This document shows, piece after piece, positions 16,106-24,854 of a DNA stretch of 37,793 nt. Below the pieces are notes generated by a model that was not told the DNA's origin, did not search any database, and saw only the letters and a list, made by a program, of their open reading frames with translations. Position 1 is the first letter of the stretch. Each line of letters begins with the position of its first letter. A program made the translations under genes and the position numbers. Origin of the DNA: Thermodesulfobacteriota bacterium (GTDB taxonomy: Bacteria; Desulfobacterota; Desulfobulbia; Desulfobulbales; JBFMBH01); assembly GCA_040755095.1 (NCBI GenBank), contig JBFMBH010000026.1, positions 1-37,793 of the forward strand, given 5' to 3'.

Positions 16106-19100
16106 TTGAAACTCGTCCGCAATACCGGCAGTGACCGGGTCGCCGACATCATCCGACCGCAACTGCAGCAGGGCCGTCGCATCGATGCGGTCACCCCGGC
16201 CCTGTCCATCTTCGCCTGCGGCGAGCTCTTCGCGGGACTCCGCCGCGCTCCGACGTGTCGACTGGTATTGCCGGCGGACCTGGACGGCCACACCCTGCTC
16301 GGCTCAAGCGCTGATCGTCCCATTCGCAATCGAATGCAGTCCCGATGGCTCGCGGCGCGACTCCATACCTGGATAAGCAACTGCGCTGAGGTCTGTGTCG
16401 CCCGGAGTGGGGTTCCACAGGGAGCCCTGGTCATCCGCGAGCAGTCCAACAAGCCCGTGCAAGCTCTCCTGGGGGCCATCGCCCTCACCACAGACGGCCT
16501 CGGGCTCGCGCCGGGCAACCCCCTGGGCATCATTCAGGCCTCCGAGACACCCGAGGAAGCCGGGATGCTGGCCCAGTGGTTCGATGCGCAGTGGGCGGGC
16601 CTGCCGGACACGCCGGCCGCCAAGGAGGGACTGCTCGGGCTGCTTGCGAGCATCGCGCGCCACCGTGCTCCCTACCTGATATATACCCTCGTCCTCCATC
16701 ACCTTTTCTCCACGCAGGGCGACGCACTCGACGAGGAGCAGATCGTCAAGTCGGCCACGGGCATCCGCAACACCGTGGTGTGGAAAAAACTCTACAAGTT
16801 CCAACGCGACGGGGTCGTTGGCGCCATCGACAAGCTCAACCGCTTCGGCGGCTGCATCATCGCCGACAGCGTGGGCCTTGGGAAGACCTTCGAGGCGTTG
16901 GCGATCATCAAGTACCACGAACTGCGCAACGACCGGGTGCTGGTTCTCTGCCCCAAGCGGCTGCGCGACAACTGGACGCTTTACAAGGCCAACGATCGCC
17001 GCAATATTCTGGCCTCCGACCGCTTCAACTACGACGTCCTGAGCCATACCGATCTCTCTCGCGACGGCGGCCTCTCGGGCGATATCGACCTCGCGCACGT
17101 GAACTGGGGGAACTACGACCTGGTCGTGATCGATGAGTCGCACAACTTCCGCAACAAACGGACGCCCCAGAAGGGCGGCGAGACGCGCTACGACCGCCTC
17201 ATGCGCAAGATCATCCGCGAGGGCGTGAAGACCCGGGTACTCATGCTCAGCGCCACGCCCGTGAACAACCGGATGGCGGACCTGCGTAACCAGATCGTGT
17301 TCGCCACGGAGGGCGATGACACCGCATTGCTGGAGCACGGCATCGGCAGCATCGACAGCACGACCCGCCTGGCACAGAAGCAGTTCAACCGCTGGCTCGA
17401 TCTCGATGACGCGGAGCGCTCACCCAGCCGCCTGATCGAGATGCTGGGGTTCGACTACTTCACGTTGCTCGACCTGCTGACCATCGCCCGCTCGCGGAAG
17501 CACATCGAGAAGTACTACGGGCTCGCCGAGACCGGGCGCTTCCCGGATCGCCTGAAGCCGATCAACATCAAGGCCGACGTGGATCTTCAGGGCGCTTTTC
17601 CCGCCATCCGGGCGATCAACCTCGAGATCCGCCGCCTGAACCTCGCCGCCTACGCGCCCCTCCGCTACGTGCTGCCCCACAAGCAGGAGGCCTACGACCA
17701 GAAGTACAGCACCGAGGTGAAGGGTGGCACCGGCTTCTTCCGCCAGGTGGACCGCGAGGAGAGCCTGATCCACCTCCTTCGCGTGAACGTCCTCAAGCGC
17801 ATGGAGAGCTCGGTCGTTTCGTTCGCGTTGACCGTCGAGCGGCAGCTCCGGGATGTGGAGGCAACCCTTGCCCGCATCGAGGCGCAGGCGGGGGAGCTGG
17901 AAGAGACCGACATCGAGGACATCGACATCGAAGACCCTGCCTTCGAGAGCCTCCTCGTCGGCCGCAAGGTCAAGGTGCTCCTTCAGGACGTGGACCTCGT
18001 GCGCTGGCGGCAGGACCTCCTGGAAGACCGCAACCGCCTGGCGACGCTGGCGGCCGCGGTCCGCGCGATCAGCGCCGGGCGCGATGCCAAGCTGGCGGCG
18101 CTTAGGCGAGTGATCACGGACAAGTGCCGAAACCCGATCAACGGGGTCAACCGCAAGGTGATCGTGTTCACCGCTTTCGCGGATACCGCCCGTTACCTTT
18201 ACGGCCAGCTCGCCCCCTGGGCGAAGGCGAGCCTCGGGTTGGAGAGCGCCCTCGTCACGGGCACCGGCGGCAACCAGACGACCCTGCCGCAGCTGCGCCG
18301 GGACCTTGCCTCGATCCTCACCGCCTTCGCGCCCCTTTCAAAAGAGCGGCCGGAGGACCTCGCCGCCGACGGCGACCTCGATCTGCTCATCGCCACCGAC
18401 TGCATCTCGGAGGGCCAGAACCTCCAGGACTGCGACTGGCTCGTCAACTACGACATCCACTGGAACCCGGTGCGCATCATCCAGCGCTTCGGGCGCATCG
18501 ACCGCATCGGCTCGCCGAACGAGCGTATCCAACTCGTCAATTTCTGGCCCAACATGGAGCTTGAGGAGTACATCAACCTGGAACAGCGCGTCAGCGGCCG
18601 CATGGTGCTCCTCGACATCTCGGCCACCGGCGAGGAGAACCTGATCGAACAGCAGTCCGGCAACCAGATGAACGACCTCGAGTACCGCCGCAAGCAGCTT
18701 CTGAAGCTCCAGGACGCGGTGATCGATCTCGAGGATCTTTCCTCCGGCGTCTCCATCGCTGATCTCACCCTCACCGACTTCCGCATCGACCTCGCCGAGT
18801 TCCGCAAGGCGCACCCCGGCATGCTGGAGGCCTCACCGCTCGGCACCTTTGCGGTCACGACGAGCAGTGATGCCGAGGTCCCGCCCGGCATCGTCTTTTG
18901 CCTGCGGGCGGAAGGCGAGGCGGCGGCGCGCCTCCCGGAAGGCGGCTATCCCCTCGCCCCGCACTACCTGGTCCACGTGGGCGATGACGGCACGGTGCTC
19001 TTGCCCTACTCGCAGGCCAAGCAGATCCTCGACCGCCTGAAGCGGCTCTGTCTCGGCCGCGATCTGCCCGACGCCGGCGCCGGCGCCCGCTTCGACAAGA

Positions 19101-19303
19101 CGACCAGGGACGGCGAGGATATGCGCCACGCCCAAAGGCTCCTTGCCGCCGCGGTGGCCGCGGTGGTCGGCAAGAGCGAGGAGCGCGCGGTGGCGAGCCT
19201 GTTTGCGCCCGGCGGTACTTTCGCCCTGGCCGGGGAGTTCGCCGGCATCGACGACTTCGAGGTGGTGGCCTACCTCGTGATCCTGCCAGAGGCCTTCGGA
19301 TGA
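16106..19303 (+). CDS. SNF2-family helicase with PLD-like N-terminal region (defence operon gene 1)
   Basis: A 1065-residue superfamily 2 ATPase. The start is TTG 16106, fixed by GAGGAGGG at the right distance. Residues 1-190 resemble the phospholipase-D-like region found before such helicases (IDAVTPALSIF, ALTTDGLGL, AQWFDAQW), but I see no intact HxK nuclease motif. The helicase core follows: DSVGLGKTFEAL (motif I), VIDESHNFRN (motif II), LSATPVNN (motif III), then, after a long helical insertion (about 480-660), KVIVFTAFADTARY (IV), ATDCISEGQNLQ (V) and QRFGRIDRIGS (VI). Such translocases occur in DISARM and related restriction systems. Its stop overlaps the DUF4391 start by 4 bases, tying it to the operon. 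Confidence 0.9.
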   Translation: MKLVRNTGSDRVADIIRPQLQQGRRIDAVTPALSIFACGELFAGLRRAPTCRLVLPADLDGHTLLGSSADRPIRNRMQSRWLAARLHTWISNCAEVCVARSGVPQGALVIREQSNKPVQALLGAIALTTDGLGLAPGNPLGIIQASETPEEAGMLAQWFDAQWAGLPDTPAAKEGLLGLLASIARHRAPYLIYTLVLHHLFSTQGDALDEEQIVKSATGIRNTVVWKKLYKFQRDGVVGAIDKLNRFGGCIIADSVGLGKTFEALAIIKYHELRNDRVLVLCPKRLRDNWTLYKANDRRNILASDRFNYDVLSHTDLSRDGGLSGDIDLAHVNWGNYDLVVIDESHNFRNKRTPQKGGETRYDRLMRKIIREGVKTRVLMLSATPVNNRMADLRNQIVFATEGDDTALLEHGIGSIDSTTRLAQKQFNRWLDLDDAERSPSRLIEMLGFDYFTLLDLLTIARSRKHIEKYYGLAETGRFPDRLKPINIKADVDLQGAFPAIRAINLEIRRLNLAAYAPLRYVLPHKQEAYDQKYSTEVKGGTGFFRQVDREESLIHLLRVNVLKRMESSVVSFALTVERQLRDVEATLARIEAQAGELEETDIEDIDIEDPAFESLLVGRKVKVLLQDVDLVRWRQDLLEDRNRLATLAAAVRAISAGRDAKLAALRRVITDKCRNPINGVNRKVIVFTAFADTARYLYGQLAPWAKASLGLESALVTGTGGNQTTLPQLRRDLASILTAFAPLSKERPEDLAADGDLDLLIATDCISEGQNLQDCDWLVNYDIHWNPVRIIQRFGRIDRIGSPNERIQLVNFWPNMELEEYINLEQRVSGRMVLLDISATGEENLIEQQSGNQMNDLEYRRKQLLKLQDAVIDLEDLSSGVSIADLTLTDFRIDLAEFRKAHPGMLEASPLGTFAVTTSSDAEVPPGIVFCLRAEGEAAARLPEGGYPLAPHYLVHVGDDGTVLLPYSQAKQILDRLKRLCLGRDLPDAGAGARFDKTTRDGEDMRHAQRLLAAAVAAVVGKSEERAVASLFAPGGTFALAGEFAGIDDFEVVAYLVILPEAFG

Positions 19304-20055
19304 CCGGCGACGAGGTCATTGCCGCGCTTGATCTTCCCGCGACCGCGCGGGTGGACCGCCGGGTGCCGAAGACGCTGCTCCTGGAGCACGGCGCGCCCAC
19401 CGCTGCCGACAAGCGCCGCATCAACGATGGGATCGAGCAGATCCAGTGGGTGGCGGCCTTGAAGCCCACCACCATCGGCGTGGCCGCGTACCGGGACGAG
19501 GGCCGCGAGTACCTGGAGATCGCGGTGCTTCGGCTGGCGTTCCGGGCCGCGGCCAAGGCGCCCCGGCTCATCGAGCTGCTGCACCGGGCGGTGCCGTACC
19601 CGGTGCTCGCCGTAACCGAGCTGGGTGACCGCCTGAACCTGTCGCTCGCGCACAAGCGTTGGTCCCAGGGCCAGGCCGGGAAAACCGTGCTCGACGGCGA
19701 CCTCGTCTCTGCGGGCGTCCCGCGCGACGGAGAGCCCCACGGGACCGCGTTCGCGGCAGCCCTCGCCCTCGGCCAGCAGCCCCGGGCCTCGCTCCTCGCG
19801 CTTTATCAGGGGTGGATTGACACGGTGCTGGCGCTCGAGGCCGCGCGCCGAACAGGACGATTCGAGATGCTGCCCGCACCCGAGAGCCGGACCGCTCGCC
19901 GCGAGGCGCTCCGGGATTATGCCCGCCTGGAGGCTGAGGCAGCGCGTCTGCGGGTGGTGGCGGCCAAGGAGAAGCAGATGGCGCGGCAGGTGGAGCTGAA
20001 CCTGGAGCTGAAACGCGCCGAGGCTGCCAAAACGGCGGCGCTTGCGCGACTCTGA
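19300..20055 (+). CDS. DUF4391 domain protein (defence operon gene 2)
   Basis: This 251-residue protein starts at ATG 19300 inside the end of the helicase gene (ATGA overlap). It shows the DUF4391 pattern as I remember it: an N-terminal ALDLPATARVDRRVPKTLL..H segment, a central DGIEQIQWVAALKP strand-helix, EYLEIAVLRLAF..AAKAPRLIELLHRAVPYPV, and LNLSLAHKRWS. The tail (about 200-251) is a highly charged helix, likely a coiled coil (LEAEAARLRVVAAKEKQMA). From memory, DUF4391 genes recur between an SNF2 helicase and a Mod methyltransferase, so the protein is probably a structural or adaptor subunit. No catalytic residues can be named. Confidence 0.85.
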   Translation: MTGDEVIAALDLPATARVDRRVPKTLLLEHGAPTAADKRRINDGIEQIQWVAALKPTTIGVAAYRDEGREYLEIAVLRLAFRAAAKAPRLIELLHRAVPYPVLAVTELGDRLNLSLAHKRWSQGQAGKTVLDGDLVSAGVPRDGEPHGTAFAAALALGQQPRASLLALYQGWIDTVLALEAARRTGRFEMLPAPESRTARREALRDYARLEAEAARLRVVAAKEKQMARQVELNLELKRAEAAKTAALARL

Positions 20056-20063
20056 GGATTGGG

Positions 20064-21995
20064 ATGACGATGAAGAAACTGACCGCCAACGACCCCGAGA
20101 CCCGCTCGCCCGATCTTGTCGCCGACAACATCGAGCGGCTGAAGGCGCTCTTCCCGGAGCTGGTCACCGAAGGCCCGGACGGCGTCGCCGTGAACGTGGA
20201 CGTGCTCAAGGCGCTGGTGGGTGATGCGACTGTCACCGACGCGGACGAGAAGTACGGCCTCAACTGGCACGGTAAGCGCCGCGCCCGCCAGCTTGCGCTC
20301 ACCCCCTCCACCGGCACGCTGCGGCCCTGTCCTGAAGAGAGCGTGGACTGGGACACCACGCAGAACCTGATGATCGAGGGCGACAACCTGGAGGTGCTGA
20401 AGCTCCTGCAGAAGAGCTACGCGGGCAAGGTGAAGCTCATCTACATCGACCCGCCGTACAACACGGGCAAGGATTTTGTGTACCCCGACAATTTCCAGGA
20501 CAGCATCAAGAACTACCTGGAGCTGACGGGGCAGGTGGAGGGCGGGAGGAAGATCAGCAGCAACACCGAGGCGAGTGGGCGGTTTCATACGGATTGGCTG
20601 AACATGATGTACCCGCGGCTGCGGCTGGCCAGAAATTTTCTTCGAGATGATGGACTGATACTCATCAGTATCGATGATGCAGAGATCGATAATCTCCGAA
20701 AGCTATGCGCCGAAATTTTCGGTGAAGAGAACTTCCTTGCAAATTTCGTACGCCGAAGGCGCATGGCAACCGGAATGCGCGATACCCCGATCTCCCCAGA
20801 TCATGAGTATGTTGTTGGCTATGCGAAACACCTCGACTCCGTACATCTCTTTGGTTTCGCTCGTCAAGAGACCGATTTCCCGTTTGAGGATCGCCTCGGC
20901 CGCTTCCGAAGCACTGATTTGACCGTGGGAATGACGAAAGAGATGCGTCCGAACCAGTTTTACGCCATCAGAAACCCTCGTACAAGATCGGAATATTGGC
21001 CCCCGAACGAGAGGGTATGGAGATTTGAGCCTTTGACGATGCAAAGGCAAATTGATGACGACAACATCATCTGGCCTGATGACAATCCGAACGGTCGGAT
21101 GTCACGCCCGCGCTTCAAGACGCGATTCGAGGAAGGAAACAACGCCAAGACAAATCCTGTCTCAACGTGGATGGAACAGAGGGGAAGTGTCGCCGATGAC
21201 GACTCATCGTGCGTGGTTTCATTGACGGCTGGGCTCAATCAGGAAGGTACAAAGGAGCTGCGCGAACTCCTGGGCCAGCAACTGCTGGAATATCCGAAGC
21301 CCGTGTCTCTGATCAGAGGGTTGGCAGCCGTTGCCTCTAGGGGCGATGACATCATATTGGACTTCTTCGCTGGCAGCGCGACCATGGGAGATGCGGTGTG
21401 GGATCTGAATAGACGTAATGGTGGCCGCCGGCGGTTTGTTTTGGTTCAGCTGCAGGAGCCGACGGGGCGCACCGATTTCCCATCGATCGCTGACCTTGCA
21501 AAGGAGCGCCTCCGCCGCGCCGCCAAGAAGATCAAAGCCGAGAATCCGACGTTCGCTGGCGACCTCGGCTTTCGCGTCTTCAAGCTCGACTCCAGCAACA
21601 TCCGCGCCTGGGACCCCGACCGCGACGACCTCACCAAGACACTCTTCGACGCCGTGGAGCACCTGAAGCCCGGTCGCACCGAGATGGACGTGCTCTACGA
21701 GCTGTTGCTCAAGCTCGGCCTTGACCTGTGCGTGCCGATGGAGAAGCGCACAGTCGCCGGCAAGGACGTGCATGCGGTGGGCGGTGGCGTGCTCATGGCC
21801 TGCCTCGCCACACGGATCGAGCGGGGCGAGGTGGAGGCGTTGGCGCAGGGCATCGTGGACTGGCACCGGGCGCTGGCGCCGGCCGGGGACACCACCTGCG
21901 TCTTCCGGGACAGCGCCTTCGCCGACGACGTGGCCAAGACCAACCTGGCGGCGATCCTGGAGCAGCACGGCATCGCCAACGTGCGGAGCTTGTGA
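20064..21995 (+). CDS. mod: Type III-like DNA adenine methyltransferase (Mod, beta class; defence operon gene 3)
   Basis: A 643-residue N6-adenine methyltransferase. The motif order is beta class: DPPYNTGKDF (motif IV, about residues 129-138) precedes LDFFAGSATMGDAV (motif I, about 432-445), with the target-recognition region between. Before motif IV stands NLMIEGDNLEVLKLLQ, standard for Mod subunits. ATG 20064 lies 8 bases after the DUF4391 stop; the ATG two codons later is equally possible. Bases from about 20630 to 21470 are clearly poorer in G+C than both flanks, suggesting that the recognition region and motif I side were replaced by recombination. The C-terminal 110 residues (ELLLKLGLDL, AVGGGVLMACL, DDVAKTNLAAILEQ) match the family tail. 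It should protect host DNA against the Res subunit at the operon end. Confidence 0.93.
   Translation: MTMKKLTANDPETRSPDLVADNIERLKALFPELVTEGPDGVAVNVDVLKALVGDATVTDADEKYGLNWHGKRRARQLALTPSTGTLRPCPEESVDWDTTQNLMIEGDNLEVLKLLQKSYAGKVKLIYIDPPYNTGKDFVYPDNFQDSIKNYLELTGQVEGGRKISSNTEASGRFHTDWLNMMYPRLRLARNFLRDDGLILISIDDAEIDNLRKLCAEIFGEENFLANFVRRRRMATGMRDTPISPDHEYVVGYAKHLDSVHLFGFARQETDFPFEDRLGRFRSTDLTVGMTKEMRPNQFYAIRNPRTRSEYWPPNERVWRFEPLTMQRQIDDDNIIWPDDNPNGRMSRPRFKTRFEEGNNAKTNPVSTWMEQRGSVADDDSSCVVSLTAGLNQEGTKELRELLGQQLLEYPKPVSLIRGLAAVASRGDDIILDFFAGSATMGDAVWDLNRRNGGRRRFVLVQLQEPTGRTDFPSIADLAKERLRRAAKKIKAENPTFAGDLGFRVFKLDSSNIRAWDPDRDDLTKTLFDAVEHLKPGRTEMDVLYELLLKLGLDLCVPMEKRTVAGKDVHAVGGGVLMACLATRIERGEVEALAQGIVDWHRALAPAGDTTCVFRDSAFADDVAKTNLAAILEQHGIANVRSL
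20630..21470. other. Lower-GC segment inside mod (target-recognition region)
   Basis: A 60-base line at 20641 contains about 43% G+C and several lines up to about 21360 stay near 50%, whereas the flanking parts of the same gene and operon are near 65-70%. The reading frame stays open across both borders. Codon choice also shifts towards A/T-ending codons here. The boundaries are estimates by eye. Confidence 0.65.
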
Positions 21996-22007
21996 GGGGG
22001 GTAGAAC

Positions 22008-23723
22008 ATGGCCGCGACCAACTTCAACACGGAAAACCGTACCTATCGGCAGCTCCTCGGCAACGGCCTGACCTACTTGATTCCGCGCTTCCAGCGCGAC
22101 TATTCCTGGGGCGAGGAAGAATGGGAGGACCTGTGGGCGGACATCCTCGGCACCTTGCCCGCCGACGGCGAGCCGGCCCATTACATGGGCTATCTGGTCC
22201 TGCGAACCACGGACAACCGCGTTTTCGAGGTCATCGACGGCCAGCAGCGCCTGACGACCATCAGCCTCATCGCGTTGGCTACCATGCGCCTGCTCAAGAG
22301 GTCCGCGGCCGAAGGCGGGCACGCCGCGGCCAATCAAAAGCGGCTCGACCAGTTGCGGGCCAGCTACATCGGCTACCTCGACCCGGTAACCCTTACGGCG
22401 CGGAACAAGCTCTCGCTGAACCGCAACAACGATCCCTACTACCGCGATTACCTGGTGCCCCTGGCCGATCATCTGCCGCAGCGCGGTTTTCCCGCCTCGA
22501 CCCATGCCATGCGCAAGGCCTTCGAATGGCTCGAGCGGCGCCTGCGCGAGCACGTCAAGGGCCAGATCGACCCCGGCGTGGCGCTCGCCCAGTTCGTCGA
22601 GACCATGAGCGACAAGCTCTTCTTCACGGTCATCACCGTGGCGGACGAGCTCAACGCCTACAAGGTGTTCGAAACCCTGAACGCGCGCGGGGTGCGTCTG
22701 TCGGCCACCGATCTCCTGAAGAACTACCTGTTCTCGGTACTGGCGCGGGATCAGGAGACTCAACACCAGATGGACGAGCTGGAGCGGCGCTGGGAGGCCA
22801 TGGTGGGGCGCCTGGGCAGCGAAAGCTTCCCCGACTTTCTGCGCATGCACTGGAACAGCCGGCAGAGCTTTGCTCGACAGTCGGAACTGTTCAAGACCAT
22901 CCGTCATCGTATCCAGAACCGTGAAGCCGTGTTCGCGCTGCTCCGCGACATGGATGAAGACATCGACACCTACCTGGCGCTCACCCAGCCGGAGGGTGCG
23001 CAATGGCCCCCGACCTGGAGGCAAAGCGCTCAGGAGCTGCGTATGTTCTCGGTGCGCCAACCCTTCCCGATGTTGATGGCAGCCAGGCGCCGGCTCGCCG
23101 ACAGCGATTTCGAAGGCCTGCTGCGCGCCACGGTCGTGATCGCCTTTCGCTACAACGTCGTCGGCGCCCAGCATACCGGGGAGCAGGAGCGCGTGTATCA
23201 CAGCGTGGCCGCGCAGCTGCACCGCGGCGAGGCGGCGACCCTGGCCCAGGTGTTGGAGGGTTTGCGCCCGATCTATCGGGGTGACGATGCCTTCCGCGCC
23301 GACTTCGCCGAGAAGAGCGTCAAGACCACGCAAAGCCGCAACGCCAAGATCGTGCGCTACGTCCTCGGCAAGCTGGAAAGGCAGGCCGGCGGCATTGACT
23401 TCGACCCGGACTCGCCCGCATACACCATCGAGCATGTCCTTCCCCAATCGCCCGAGGTCGGCTGGGATACGTTCCACGACCGCGACTTGGGTGTCTTCGT
23501 CTTTCGGCTGGCGAACATGGTGATGCTCGAGACCGGCAAGAACCGCGACCTGGGCAACCGGCCCTATGCCGAAAAGCGGCCGGTGCTGCAAACGAGCGCC
23601 GTCCTTCTCACGCGCACGCTGGCGGAAGAGAACGCCGAGTGGACGCCCGAACGGCTCGACGCCCGGCAGCGGCAGCTCGCCAACCTCGCCACGGCCGTTT
23701 GGCGTGTCGCCCAGCTTTCGTGA
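22008..23723 (+). CDS. DUF262/DUF1524 protein, GmrSD-like nuclease (defence operon gene 4)
   Basis: This 571-residue protein joins a DUF262 domain (ParB/sulfiredoxin-like nucleotide-binding fold: YLIPRFQRDYSW, then VIDGQQRLTTISLIAL) to a C-terminal DUF1524 HNH-type nuclease region (YTIEHVLPQSPEVGW, RLANMVMLETGKNRDLGN). A middle helical region holds AYKVFETLNARGVRLSATDLLKNYL, the usual DUF262 continuation. Both halves are those of GmrSD-type IV restriction enzymes, which cut modified phage DNA using nucleotide hydrolysis. The HNH His (IEH) and the Asn near its end are present, so it looks active. It starts 12 bases after mod stops, inside the operon, a place where type III systems normally have nothing. 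Confidence 0.9.
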   Translation: MAATNFNTENRTYRQLLGNGLTYLIPRFQRDYSWGEEEWEDLWADILGTLPADGEPAHYMGYLVLRTTDNRVFEVIDGQQRLTTISLIALATMRLLKRSAAEGGHAAANQKRLDQLRASYIGYLDPVTLTARNKLSLNRNNDPYYRDYLVPLADHLPQRGFPASTHAMRKAFEWLERRLREHVKGQIDPGVALAQFVETMSDKLFFTVITVADELNAYKVFETLNARGVRLSATDLLKNYLFSVLARDQETQHQMDELERRWEAMVGRLGSESFPDFLRMHWNSRQSFARQSELFKTIRHRIQNREAVFALLRDMDEDIDTYLALTQPEGAQWPPTWRQSAQELRMFSVRQPFPMLMAARRRLADSDFEGLLRATVVIAFRYNVVGAQHTGEQERVYHSVAAQLHRGEAATLAQVLEGLRPIYRGDDAFRADFAEKSVKTTQSRNAKIVRYVLGKLERQAGGIDFDPDSPAYTIEHVLPQSPEVGWDTFHDRDLGVFVFRLANMVMLETGKNRDLGNRPYAEKRPVLQTSAVLLTRTLAEENAEWTPERLDARQRQLANLATAVWRVAQLS

Positions 23724-23792
23724 AGGAATGCCGTGAAGCGCCGCCCGTCGAGCTCCGGCCCGACTGGTACTCCTGACGAGGAGGTGTCAGCC

Positions 23793-24854
23793 ATGATCGA
23801 GTATCGTACCGGCGACATCCTGAAGGACGATGCAGTGGCCCTGGTCAACACCGTCAACTGCGTCGGCGTGATGGGAAGAGGGGTGGCCCTGCAGTTCAAA
23901 AAGGCCTTCCCCGAGAACTTCAAGGCGTACGCCGCAGCCTGTCGGCGCGGCGAGGTGCAGCCGGGGCGGATGTTCGTGTACGAGACCGGGCGCCTTACGC
24001 CGCCCCGCTATGTCGTCAATTTCCCCACCAAGCGCCACTGGCGCGGCAAGAGCCGGATCGAGGACATCGACGCCGGTCTCGCTGCCCTGGCCGCCGTGAT
24101 CCGCGATCGGCGCATCGCGTCCGTGGCCCTGCCGCCCCTGGGGAGCGGCCTGGGCGGGCTTGCCTGGCAGGATGTCAAGCCACGCGTCGAGGCGGCCCTG
24201 GCGGGGCTCGCGGACGTGCGCGTGGTGGTCTACGAGCCGCGGGAAGGGCTGACGCCGGGTGTGGTGGTCCGGAACCGGGAGGTGCCGGTCATGACCGCCG
24301 GCCACGCGGCCCTGGTGGAACTGGTGGCCCGCTACCTCGACGGGCTGCTCGACCCGTTTGTCACCCTGCTCGAGATGCACAAGCTCATGTATTTCCTGCA
24401 GGAGGCGGGAGAGCCGCTGCGGCTGCGCTTCAAGCCCGCCCTTTACGGCCCGTACGCCGAGAACCTGCGCCACGTGCTCCACGCCATCGAGGGTCACCTG
24501 ACCGCCGGCTATGCCGACGGCGGAGACGCCCCGGCCAAGCCGATCTTCCTGGTGCCCGGGGCTGCGGCGGACGCCGCGGCGTTTCTTGCGGGTCTCCCGG
24601 GCACCCGAGAACGGACCGCGCGGGTGGCGGAACTGGTGCAAGGGTTCGAATCCCCCTTCGGGCTGGAGCTCTTGTCCAGCGTCCATTGGGTGATGACCCG
24701 TGAGACGGCGAAGCCGCTCGGCGAGGTGGTGGAACGGACCTACGCCTGGGGCGAGCGCAAGCGGCAGTTCACGCCCCGGCAGATTGGCATTGCCGCCGCG
24801 GTGCTGGCCCGCAAGGGCTGGGTGGCCGGCCCGGCCTTGGACGCACCCGCATGA
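23793..24854 (+). CDS. darG: DarG-like macrodomain protein, ADP-ribosyl-DNA hydrolase type (defence operon gene 5)
   Basis: A 353-residue protein with an N-terminal macrodomain (1-150): NTVNCVGVMGRGVALQFK (ADP-ribose loop), VNFPTKRHW with the Lys associated with DNA-ADP-ribose removal in DarG, and ALPPLGSGLGGLAW (phosphate loop). The C-terminal half (LLEMHKLMYFLQEAGEPL, YGPYAENLRHVL, ESPFGLELLSSVHWV) is the conserved DarG tail and looks somewhat like SocA/Panacea-type domains. DarG normally neutralises DarT, which ADP-ribosylates thymidine in single-stranded DNA. No DarT gene lies in this window. ATG 23793 follows a strong GAGGAGGTG site; a 70-bp gap precedes it and its stop overlaps the res start (ATGA). 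The odd partnership makes the role uncertain. Confidence 0.88.
   Translation: MIEYRTGDILKDDAVALVNTVNCVGVMGRGVALQFKKAFPENFKAYAAACRRGEVQPGRMFVYETGRLTPPRYVVNFPTKRHWRGKSRIEDIDAGLAALAAVIRDRRIASVALPPLGSGLGGLAWQDVKPRVEAALAGLADVRVVVYEPREGLTPGVVVRNREVPVMTAGHAALVELVARYLDGLLDPFVTLLEMHKLMYFLQEAGEPLRLRFKPALYGPYAENLRHVLHAIEGHLTAGYADGGDAPAKPIFLVPGAAADAAAFLAGLPGTRERTARVAELVQGFESPFGLELLSSVHWVMTRETAKPLGEVVERTYAWGERKRQFTPRQIGIAAAVLARKGWVAGPALDAPA

Noticed and set aside
16106-19303. Assigning the operon to DISARM because of the SNF2 helicase and PLD-like region
   Set aside because: No DrmA-, DrmB- or DUF1998-like gene is present, the PLD-like region lacks an intact HxK motif, and the partners are Mod/Res and DUF4391.
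21219-23591. Long minus-strand open frame of 790 codons
   Set aside because: Shadow of mod and the DUF262 gene in high-GC DNA; no motifs, and it contradicts two clear genes.
24640-24665. A GGGTTCGAATCCC-like string resembling a tRNA T-arm
   Set aside because: It lies inside the DarG-like gene and encodes the conserved GFESPFGLELL segment; no acceptor, D-arm or anticodon arm is nearby.
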